DNA of 64,000 nt from positions 8,081,001 to 8,145,000 of the forward strand of contig NZ_CP022221.1 of NCBI RefSeq assembly GCF_004114935.1, in the 5' to 3' direction. The position numbers and the translations under genes are program-made. This document shows positions 44,353 to 50,959 of the stretch, one piece after another. The number at the start of each line of letters is the position of its first letter. Position 1 is the stretch's first letter. This DNA comes from Bradyrhizobium zhanjiangense. GTDB taxonomy: Bacteria > Pseudomonadota > Alphaproteobacteria > Rhizobiales > Xanthobacteraceae. The notes beneath the pieces were generated by a model. The model worked only from the letters and a program-made list of their open reading frames with translations, was not told the DNA's origin and did not search any database.

Positions 44353-44675
44353 GCGGGGGACTCCACAAGCTTACAAGGCAGTCCCAGCTTACGACCGCCA
44401 AAGGCGGTCGTCTGTGAAAGCTATCACATTGACGAACCAAGACAATGTCGCGGCAATCGCCGGCATCGGGTTCCGAAGCATCAAGGCGCTGCACCGCTTG
44501 AACCTTCTTGATCCCATCAATGACTAAGGCCCGGCGCGAACCCACTGGCCCAAATCGGCGCCGCGATGGTCGCACGAAGCGACTTCTGAAGCTTGAACGC
44601 GATGCACCTCGCCTCCGTCTAACGGACAGGAGTTCTGTCCTGCTGCGGCAAGGTTGTTACGCGCTCGAGGTTGTC
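44353..44675. other. 323-base divergent spacer, no convincing gene
   Basis: Holds the promoters for the cyclase gene (minus) and the small secreted protein (plus). The only clear structure is the hairpin at 44391-44411. An open frame in the second half has no recognisable product and no ribosome-binding site, so I do not call it. Confidence 0.5.
44391..44411. other. Perfect nine-pair hairpin upstream of the cyclase gene
   Basis: ACGACCGCC-aaa-GGCGGTCGT is a perfect 9-base stem with a three-base loop, 39 bases before the cyclase start. It could be a leader hairpin or a protein-binding site. No T-run follows on either strand. Confidence 0.5.
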
Positions 44676-45296
44676 ATGAAGCTTTCCATCTTTGTTGCCC
44701 TCGCTTTGGCTGCGCTAACCAGCGTCGCCCTCGCCGATGAGGACAAGGTCCGCGAGACCACAAAGGCCGAAGCCGACGCCTTCAATGCGCGGCTCTATGC
44801 GGGAGCGCCTGCGGACAAGGCCTATGCCTGCTTCGTCCGCCGCTACGATGCCGAGCATCTGGCGCGGCATCCCAAGCAGAAGGTCGCTTCCATGAAGCTG
44901 CTGATCTCGGCGGAAACCGACAAGGAGGACAAGCAGCTGCACAATTCCTTCCGCCTCGGTTTTCGCTATCGCCATCGCTCGGGCGACTTCGACTCCAGCG
45001 GCTCGTGCGGCAGTCATGCGGTGCTTCTCAGTCAGGGGGACGAGGTCCGCATGGGCTGCGGCGTCGACTGCGAGGGCGGCGGGATCGAGGTGGCGCTCTC
45101 CAAGGACAACAAGTCCGCGATCATCCGGCTCGAGCAGGTCAGGGTCTGGCAGAACAACAAGCCGGATGACGAGGCGGAGCGATCGCTGGTCGCCGGCGCC
45201 GACGACAAGATCTTCCGCCTCGACCGCACCGACACCAGCGAGTGCGCATTGCTCGTAACCGACCGCAAGGAACTCGCCGCGCTGCGCCACAAATGA
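44676..45296 (+). CDS. Secreted protein of unknown function
   Basis: 206-residue protein with signal peptide MKLSIFVALALAALTSVALA and a cysteine-containing mature part (YACFVRRYD, SGSCGSHAVLL, MGCGVDCEGGG, SECALLV) that could form disulfides in the periplasm. I chose ATG 44676 for the signal; the frame is open further upstream without a better start. I do not recognise the family. It precedes a DsrE-family gene by 45 bases and may be co-transcribed with it. Confidence 0.75.
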   Translation: MKLSIFVALALAALTSVALADEDKVRETTKAEADAFNARLYAGAPADKAYACFVRRYDAEHLARHPKQKVASMKLLISAETDKEDKQLHNSFRLGFRYRHRSGDFDSSGSCGSHAVLLSQGDEVRMGCGVDCEGGGIEVALSKDNKSAIIRLEQVRVWQNNKPDDEAERSLVAGADDKIFRLDRTDTSECALLVTDRKELAALRHK

Positions 45297-45341
45297 ACAA
45301 ATGATATGTGTCCGGCAAAGTCTTGGTCGAGGGAGAGCGCC

Positions 45342-45791
45342 ATGAATCGCCGGAACATGTTGTGGAGCGCCGTCTCCGCTTTGGGCGCGGCGTTTGGCGT
45401 CTCGCGTGCACGAGCCGCCACGGAGGCAAGCGCGGGCAACAAGCTCAAGGTGGCCTATCACCTCAGCGACGCCGAGAAGGTCAATTTCGTGCTCGGCAAC
45501 ATCCAGAACCACATCGACGGCGTCGGTGGTCCCGACCATGTCACGATCGCGCTGGTGATCCACGGACCGGCGCTGAAGGCGTTTCACGCGGCGCAGGCCA
45601 ACCCCGACGTCAGCAAGCGTGTCGGTGACTTCTCCAAGGACGGCGTCGAGCTCGCCGCCTGCGGCAACACGATGAAGGCGCAAAACGTCTCACTGAAGGA
45701 GTTGTTGCCGGGCTTCGTCAGCGCGGAGAAAGGCGGCGTGGTCCGCCTCGCCGAGCTTCAAGCGCAGGGGTATTTGTACTTGCGGCCTTAG
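45342..45791 (+). CDS. DsrE-family protein with Tat-like signal
   Basis: 149-residue protein. The N-terminus NRRNMLWSAVSALGAAFG followed by SRARA has a twin-arginine-like export signal. The mature part has DsrE/YchN features (KVAYHLSDAEKVNFVLGNI, HVTIALVIHGPALKAF, and ELAACGNTM with the conserved cysteine). GGGAGAG precedes the ATG. DsrE proteins carry sulfur as persulfide; periplasmic single-domain members are poorly understood. Confidence 0.85.
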   Translation: MNRRNMLWSAVSALGAAFGVSRARAATEASAGNKLKVAYHLSDAEKVNFVLGNIQNHIDGVGGPDHVTIALVIHGPALKAFHAAQANPDVSKRVGDFSKDGVELAACGNTMKAQNVSLKELLPGFVSAEKGGVVRLAELQAQGYLYLRP

Positions 45792-45806
45792 ACGCGAATG
45801 AGATGC

Positions 45807-45925
45807 GCTCCCTCCCCCGCTTGCGGGGGAGGGCTGGGGAAAGGGTGTCTCCGCAGTGGGACTCCCCGAGAGGAGAGAACCCTCACCCGACGCCTCGCGC
45901 CGACCTCTCCCGCAAGCGGGAGAGG
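45807..45925. repeat. Palindromic repeat family B, copy 2
   Basis: CTCCCTCCCCCGC-tt-GCGGGGGAGGG at one end and CCTCTCCCGCAAGCGGGAGAGG at the other, with CTCCGCAGTGGGACTCCCC between. It is the inverse of copy 3 at 47667, so the two bracket the ArsR-to-DUF1801 genes in opposite orientation. Confidence 0.88.
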
Positions 45926-45980
45926 TAAGGGGAGTTTGTGGCCGCCCTTCCCGATTCATTCGCATCGCGCTTGACTCATC

Positions 45981-46027
45981 CATAACTTCCCGGTTATGAG
46001 TTGATCCATAACCTATGAGTTATGGAT
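45981..46027. promoter_or_regulatory. Tandem ArsR-type operators
   Basis: Two inverted repeats with identical geometry: CATAAC-6-GTTATG at 45981-45998 and the stronger ATCCATAAC-6-GTTATGGAT at 46004-46027, centres 26 bases apart. They lie directly before the regulator, where an autorepressor of the ArsR family would bind. Confidence 0.7.
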
Positions 46028-46032
46028 CTTGC

Positions 46033-46356
46033 ATGTCCGCCACTCACGACCTCCTGTTCAGGACACTCGCCGATCCGACCCGGCGAGCGATCTTCGAACG
46101 GCTGTGCCGGGAGGGCGAGCAGACGGTCGGGGCACTGACGGCGCGGTCGGGCGTGTCCCAGCCGGCGGTCTCAAAGCATCTCGGCGCCTTGAAGCAGGCC
46201 GGCCTCGTGCGCGACCGCCATGAAGGACGCCAGACTCATTACAGCGCGCTGCCCGGTGCGCTCAATCTACTGATCGACTGGACCAGCCAGATGGCCGGCT
46301 TCTGGCAGAACCGGCTCGATGCGCTCGACGATCTCCTGAAGAGGATGGACCAATGA
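46033..46356 (+). CDS. ArsR-family transcriptional regulator
   Basis: 107-residue winged-helix repressor starting MSATHDLLFRTLADPTRRAIFE, with recognition helix SGVSQPAVSKHLGALKQAGLV. It lacks the CxC metal motif of arsenic or cadmium sensors, as do the members paired with SRPBCC (AHSA1) genes. I preferred ATG 46033 to the in-frame ATG 46015, because the latter sits in the centre of the operator palindrome and adds only MSYGSC. ATGA overlap couples it to the SRPBCC gene. Confidence 0.9.
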   Translation: MSATHDLLFRTLADPTRRAIFERLCREGEQTVGALTARSGVSQPAVSKHLGALKQAGLVRDRHEGRQTHYSALPGALNLLIDWTSQMAGFWQNRLDALDDLLKRMDQ

Positions 46357-46772
46357 GTGAAACACGCTCCGTAATCGTTGAGCGCGAATTTGCCTTTCCG
46401 GCGGAGCGGCTGTGGCGCGCGCTGACGCAGCCGCATCTGATCGAGGAATGGCTGATGAAGAACGACTTCAAGCCGGTCGTCGGCCATCGCTTCAACCTGC
46501 GCGGCGAATGGGGCGGCGTGCTGGATTGCGAGGTGCTCACCATCGAGCCGCAGAAGACGCTCGCCTACACCTGGAATTTCTCGCATGAGGATGCGGCGTT
46601 CGACCTGAAAAGCGTCGTGACCTTCACGCTGACGCCGACCGGCGTCGGCACGCATCTGCGCGTCGAGCAAGCGGGCTTCAGCCCGACGCAGAAGCAGGCC
46701 TATGGCGGCGCGCATGCCGGCTGGAAGCAGTTTTTTGCCAAGCTCGATGAGTTGCTGGCGCGGACAGGCTAG
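46353..46772 (+). CDS. SRPBCC/AHSA1-domain protein
   Basis: 139-residue protein of the START-like Bet v1/AHA1 superfamily (VEREFAFPAERLWRALTQPH at the start, HAGWKQFFAKLDELL at the end), which forms a hydrophobic pocket for a ligand. It is translationally coupled to the ArsR gene, a very common bacterial pair in which the second protein probably binds a small hydrophobic ligand or stress signal. No precise role is known. Confidence 0.9.
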   Translation: MSETRSVIVEREFAFPAERLWRALTQPHLIEEWLMKNDFKPVVGHRFNLRGEWGGVLDCEVLTIEPQKTLAYTWNFSHEDAAFDLKSVVTFTLTPTGVGTHLRVEQAGFSPTQKQAYGGAHAGWKQFFAKLDELLARTG

Positions 46773-46815
46773 CTCCGCCGGCGCCGATTCCGATCCATTT
46801 TAAAAGGAGGTCCCA

Positions 46816-47019
46816 ATGAGCACGCAGATGTGGATTCGGCAGATTCATCGCTGGCTGTCGATGGCTTTCACGCTCGCCGTCATCGCGAACATCGTGGCGA
46901 TGATCATGCAGGTCCCGGCCGTGTGGATCGGCTTCCTGGCGCTCATCCCACTCATTCCGTTGCTCGCGACCGGGTTATATCTGTTCGCGCGGCCCTATGT
47001 CAGCCGCAGCAACGCGTAA
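46816..47019 (+). CDS. Small membrane protein
   Basis: 67-residue protein with two predicted membrane helices (about 13-34 and 36-58) joined by a short turn. AAAAGGAGG lies seven bases before the ATG, a strong ribosome-binding site. It lies 43 bases after the SRPBCC gene and nine before the DUF1801 gene, so it is part of this small operon. No function known. Confidence 0.75.
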   Translation: MSTQMWIRQIHRWLSMAFTLAVIANIVAMIMQVPAVWIGFLALIPLIPLLATGLYLFARPYVSRSNA

Positions 47020-47028
47020 CGAGGCGAG

Positions 47029-47478
47029 ATGATGAAGAAGGCTGTGACGACGAAGAAGGCTGGAGCGAAGGAAGCGAATGGGGCTTCCCCCTCCAAGCTG
47101 ATCGACGGCAGGATCAAGGAGCTCGGCGACTGGCGCGGTGAGATGCTGGGGCGGATCCGTGGCCTGATCAAGGAAGCCGACCCTGATGTCGTCGAGGAAT
47201 GGAAATGGCGCGGCGTTCCCGTGTGGGAGCACGACGGCATCATCTGCACCGGCGAGACCTACAAGGAAGTGGTGAAGATGACCTTTGCCAAGGGCGCGGC
47301 GCTGGAGGATCCCGCGGGGCTATTCAACTCCAGCCTCGACGGCAACGTGCGCCGCGCGATCGATATTCGCGAGGGCGAGAAGATCAACGAGAAGGCGTTG
47401 AAGGCGCTGATCCGTGCGGCGGTGGAGTTGAATGCGTCCAAAGCCAAGAAGAAGCCGGCCAAGAACCGATCGACCTAG
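47029..47478 (+). CDS. DUF1801 domain protein
   Basis: 149-residue protein with a basic, lysine-rich N-terminus (about 1-22), then the DUF1801/YdhG fold (RIKELGDWRGEMLGRIRGLI, EEWKWRGVPVWEHDGIICTG, KMTFAKGAALEDPAGLF). The C-terminus is again Lys-rich. ATG 47029 and 47032 are both possible; GAGGCGAG is just upstream. Last gene of the ArsR operon. Function unknown. Confidence 0.88.
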   Translation: MMKKAVTTKKAGAKEANGASPSKLIDGRIKELGDWRGEMLGRIRGLIKEADPDVVEEWKWRGVPVWEHDGIICTGETYKEVVKMTFAKGAALEDPAGLFNSSLDGNVRRAIDIREGEKINEKALKALIRAAVELNASKAKKKPAKNRST

Positions 47479-47518
47479 GTTGATGTAAATTCTTGGCGAC
47501 GGCCAAAGCAACCGCCTG

Positions 47519-47648
47519 GTCCTTCGAGACGACCGCGCCGCGGTCTCCTCAGGATGAGGCTAATCGGCATCCGTGCCCGTTGAAAGTGCTGCCGCGCATT
47601 CCGTCCTCATCCTGAGGGCCCGCCAAAGGCGGGCGTCTCGAAGGATGA
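47519..47648. repeat. Palindromic repeat family D
   Basis: Outer arms TCCTTCGAGACG (47520-47531) and CGTCTCGAAGGA (47634-47645) and inner arms CTCAGGATGAGG and CCTCATCCTGAG, with GCCCGCCaaaGGCGGGC as an additional hairpin. Only one copy was found in this window. Confidence 0.8.
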
Positions 47649-47775
47649 GCCGCGGGCTGGCTTCAACCTCTCCCGCTTGTGGGAGAGGTCGCGCCGAAGG
47701 CGCGGGTAAGGGCTCTCTCCTCTGGGGGAGTCCCACTGCGGAGATACCCTCTCCCCAGCCCTCCCCCCGCAAGCG

Positions 47776-48040
47776 TAGGGCTATCGCATATGCATTTCGC
47801 GGGGACCACCCGCGAGTTTGCTCCGCCTCTCCCGCTTGCGGGAGAGGCCGACGCGTCCCGGGCGATGCGAAGCATCGTCCCGAGCGCGGCGGGTGAGGGC
47901 TCTCACCGCACCGGGATCGCCTCCGCAATTCTCGACAATCCCGACGCGGAGGCACCCCCACCCCAGCCCTCCCCCGCAAGCGGGAGAGGGAGCCCACTGC
48001 CGATGCCGAAGCATTATTCACGCCATATGCGATAGCCCTA
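47776..48040. mobile_element. 265-base MITE-like insertion with terminal inverted repeats
   Basis: TAGGGCTATCGCATATG (47776-47792) is the exact inverse of CATATGCGATAGCCCTA (48024-48040). CCCGCAAGCG occurs immediately before (47766-47775) and after (48041-48050), as a 10-base target duplication would. The interior has no transposase gene and carries its own family B unit (47826-47990). It is too small to be autonomous and is probably moved by an element elsewhere. Confidence 0.75.
47826..47990. repeat. Palindromic repeat family B, copy 4, inside the insertion
   Basis: CCTCTCCCGCTTGCGGGAGAGG opens the unit and CCCGCAAGCGGGAGAGGG closes it. The middle differs from other copies (GGCGATGCGAAGCATCG hairpin). 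Confidence 0.82.
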
Positions 48041-48127
48041 CCCGCAAGCGGGGGAGGGAGCGCATCTGCCTCGCGGTAATCACAAGGGCCAGTTTCATCG
48101 TGCTCTAGGAGCTAGCGGCTGGCCTCC

Positions 48128-49666
48128 TTACGCCACTGCCGCCGGGATCGGGCGCGGGCTTACGACGTATTCGCGCAGGACCTTGTCGTTGGCGTCGACC
48201 TCGATCAACGAGACGTCGTAGGTCCAGAGATCGGCCAGGTGCTGAAGCACGCGCTTGGCGTCGGTCTCGTTGAGCTGCGAGCCCTTGATGACGTGGTGAT
48301 GCAAGATCAGCCGGCGGTCGCCGGAGAGATCGACATCGACCACCTCGATATTGGCGTCGATGAAGCCGACGTCATGCTGCCGGGCCAGCTCGCGGCGGAC
48401 GCGGCGGAAGCCGCGTTCGTCGTGGATGGCGTCGACCCGGATTCCCGCGCGCTCCTCGGGATCGTCATGCAGGTGGAACATGCGGAAGTGCCGCATCAGC
48501 CTGGGGCTTAGGAACTGGCCGATAAAACTTTCATCGCGGTAATTGGCCCAGACGTCGCGCAGCACGCCCATCACGTCGCCCCTGCCGGCAATGTCCGGGA
48601 ACCATTCGCGGTCCTCGTCTTCCGGTTTGGTGACGATGCGCTCGATGTCCTGCATCACGGCAAAACCGAGCGCATAGGGATTGAAGCCGGAGAAGCGTGG
48701 ATCGTCGAACTCGGGCTGGAACACCACGTTGGTGTGCGATCCCAGGAATTCGAGGAAGTTGCCGTCGGTGATGCGGCCTCGCTCGTGCAGCATGGTCATG
48801 ATGCGGTAGTGGACGTAGGTCGCCGTCCCCTCGTTCATGACCTTGGTCTGGCTCTGCGGATAGAAATATTGCGCGATGTGGCGCACGATGCGCAGCAGCT
48901 CGCGCTGCCAGGGCGCCAGCCGCGGCGCGCTCTTCTCCAGGAAATAGAGCAAATTCTCCTGCGGCAGGCCGAGCAGCTTGCGGCGACGTTCGATGCTGAG
49001 CGCGGACCGGCTCTTGGCGGCGCCCTTCGGGACTGTACGCCAGAGGTCGTTGAAGACCTCCTCCTCATGCTGGCGGCGCCGCCCTGCCCGCTTCTCTTCG
49101 GCGCGCAAATCGAGCTTCTTCTTGCCGGGATAGCGGTCGATGCCGTGCGACATCAGCGCGTGTGCAGCGTCGAGCGTGCGCTCGACCTCGATGCGGCCGT
49201 AGCGCTCTTCGCAGCTCGCGACATAATTCTTGGCGAAGTCGAGATAATCCAGGATGCCGTCGGCATCGGTCCACTGCTTGAACAGATAGTTGTTCTTGAA
49301 GAAGTGGTTGTGGCCGAAGGCGGCATGCGCGATCACCAGCGTCTGCATCGTCGCCGTGTTCTCCTCCATGAGGTAGGAGATGCAGGGCGAGGAGTTGATC
49401 ACGATCTCATAGGCAAGGCCCATCAGTCCCTTGCGATAGGACGCCTCGTGAAACGCAAAATGCTTGCCGAACGACCAGTGCTTGTAGAACAAGGGCATGC
49501 CGACCGACGAGTACGCGTCCAGCATCTGCTCGGCGGTGATGACCTCGATCTGGTTCGGATAGACGTCGAGACCGAGATCCTTCAACGCGATCTCCTCGCA
49601 GGCATCGGTGATGCGCTGCAAGGTGCGAAAATCCCAATCCGCGCCTTCGAACAAGCGTTCCGTCAT
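48128..49666 (-). CDS. spoVR: SpoVR family protein
   Basis: 512-residue cytoplasmic protein of the SpoVR/YcgB family. Recognisable segments are VGMPLFYKHWSFGKHFAFHE, YEIVINSSPCISYLMEENT, HAAFGHNHFFKNN and VMNEGTATYVHYRIM. The start overlaps the upstream gene's stop by four bases. In Bacillus it affects cortex formation; in Gram-negatives it is the third member of the PrkA-YeaH-SpoVR stress/stationary-phase module. The molecular activity is unknown. Confidence 0.94.
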   Translation of the reverse strand: MTERLFEGADWDFRTLQRITDACEEIALKDLGLDVYPNQIEVITAEQMLDAYSSVGMPLFYKHWSFGKHFAFHEASYRKGLMGLAYEIVINSSPCISYLMEENTATMQTLVIAHAAFGHNHFFKNNYLFKQWTDADGILDYLDFAKNYVASCEERYGRIEVERTLDAAHALMSHGIDRYPGKKKLDLRAEEKRAGRRRQHEEEVFNDLWRTVPKGAAKSRSALSIERRRKLLGLPQENLLYFLEKSAPRLAPWQRELLRIVRHIAQYFYPQSQTKVMNEGTATYVHYRIMTMLHERGRITDGNFLEFLGSHTNVVFQPEFDDPRFSGFNPYALGFAVMQDIERIVTKPEDEDREWFPDIAGRGDVMGVLRDVWANYRDESFIGQFLSPRLMRHFRMFHLHDDPEERAGIRVDAIHDERGFRRVRRELARQHDVGFIDANIEVVDVDLSGDRRLILHHHVIKGSQLNETDAKRVLQHLADLWTYDVSLIEVDANDKVLREYVVSPRPIPAAVA

Positions 49667-50946
49667 GGAGCGGCCTTCTCCTGGCTGGTTTCGCGGCGCT
49701 GGAACAGGTCGTGGAACACCGGAAAGATCTCGCTGCGCTCCGAGACCTTGCGCATCGAGAGCGGTGCGCCGCTGCTGCGCAGGCGCTCATAGAGGGTCCA
49801 GAGCGAGGAGTCGGAAAGATCGAAGGCGCTGCCGCCGGACTCGCCGACCTCGAGATAGGCAAAGAACTGGCAGACCGGCAGGATCTTGTCGGTCAGCAGC
49901 AGGCCCGTGAGCTCGCCGTCGGAATAGGAATTGTCGCCGTCGGAGGCTTGCGCGGCGTAGATGTTCCAGTCCGCCGGATTGAAGCGCTCGCGCACGATCT
50001 CGTGCATCGCCTGGAGCGCGCTGGACACCAGCGTGCCGCCCGAGGCCGGGCCGTAGAAGAAGGTCTGCTCGTCGACCTCCTCGGCGCGGTCGGTGTGGCG
50101 GATGAAGACGATCTCGACATGCTTGTAGCGGCGCTTCAGGAACACGTAGAGCAGCATGTAGAAGCGCTTGGCCAGATCCTTCATGTGCTCGGACATCGAG
50201 CCCGAGACGTCCATCAGGCAGAACATCACGGCCTGCGCCACCGGCCGCGGCACGGTCTCGAAGCGGCGATAGCGGATGTCGAGCGGGTCGATGAACGGGA
50301 TGCGCTTGGATTTCGCCTTGAGCTTTTCGAGCTTGGCCAGCAGCTCGGCGCGCACGTCCTCGTCGGTGCAGGCGGCAATCTCGGCTTCCAGCTCATCGAT
50401 CTCGCTCTTGCGGGGACGGCGGAGCGCGATGCGGCGGGCGAGCGCGAGCTGCACCGTCCGGCTCACCGAGATGTTGGCGGGCGAACCCGAGGTGGTGTAG
50501 CCGGCGCGCTGGATTCCCTCGCTCTCGGTCTGCGCGATCTTGCGCTTGGCAAGATCCGGCAGCTCGAGGTCGTCGAGGAAGAGGTCGACGAATTCGTCGC
50601 GGCTCAGCACGAAGCGGAACGCGTCCTCGCTGTCGCCCTCGCCGGGACCGGAATCCTTGGCGCTGCCCTGGCCGGAGCGCTGGAGATAGTCGCCCTCGAT
50701 GAACTTCTTGTTTCCGGGCAGCACCATGTCGCGCGTGCCGCCCTCGCGGCGGAAACGCGGCTCGTGCATGCCGTCGAGCGGGATCGTGACCTCACCACCC
50801 TCCAGGACATCCTTGATGTCGCGTTCCTGCGAGGTCTTCTTGACGGCGCCCTGCACCAGGGATTTGGCCCGACGCAAGAACCGCTGCCGGTTCTCAAGAC
50901 TCTTGCCGCCTGGATTCAGGCGCCTGTCAATAATGTGAATGGCCAC
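49663..50946 (-). CDS. yeaH: DUF444 protein (YeaH/YhbH family)
   Basis: 427-residue protein. The N-terminus IIDRRLNPGGKSLENRQRFLRR is typical of YeaH/YhbH. The C-terminal half contains a von Willebrand A-like domain with the metal-site motif DVSGSM (FCLMDVSGSMSEHMKDL) and FYGPASGGTLVSSALQ. It is translated between the PrkA kinase gene (13 bases upstream) and spoVR (four-base overlap). Confidence 0.93.
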   Translation of the reverse strand: MAIHIIDRRLNPGGKSLENRQRFLRRAKSLVQGAVKKTSQERDIKDVLEGGEVTIPLDGMHEPRFRREGGTRDMVLPGNKKFIEGDYLQRSGQGSAKDSGPGEGDSEDAFRFVLSRDEFVDLFLDDLELPDLAKRKIAQTESEGIQRAGYTTSGSPANISVSRTVQLALARRIALRRPRKSEIDELEAEIAACTDEDVRAELLAKLEKLKAKSKRIPFIDPLDIRYRRFETVPRPVAQAVMFCLMDVSGSMSEHMKDLAKRFYMLLYVFLKRRYKHVEIVFIRHTDRAEEVDEQTFFYGPASGGTLVSSALQAMHEIVRERFNPADWNIYAAQASDGDNSYSDGELTGLLLTDKILPVCQFFAYLEVGESGGSAFDLSDSSLWTLYERLRSSGAPLSMRKVSERSEIFPVFHDLFQRRETSQEKAAP

Positions 50947-50959
50947 TGTCCCATCCGCC

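Larger units (their letters stand above)
47667..48063. repeat. Palindromic repeat family B, copy 3, split by an insertion
   Basis: The left part (47667-47775) and right part (48041-48063) join into a normal family B unit once 47776-48050 is removed. The order of blocks matches copy 2 in reverse (CCTCTCCCGC..., CCCACTGCGGAGA, CCCTCTCCCCAGCCC, CCCGCAAGCGGGGGAGGG). Confidence 0.85.
47479..48127. other. 649-base repeat block without genes
   Basis: Contains one family D repeat, one family B repeat split by a small insertion, and a second family B unit inside the insertion. I see no coding sequence. It lies between the DUF1801 gene and the stop of spoVR. Confidence 0.8.

Noticed and set aside
44508..44675. 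Upstream extension of the secreted-protein frame
   Set aside because: The frame is open from 44508 but would put a very basic segment in front of a perfect signal peptide; the start at 44676 is much more likely.
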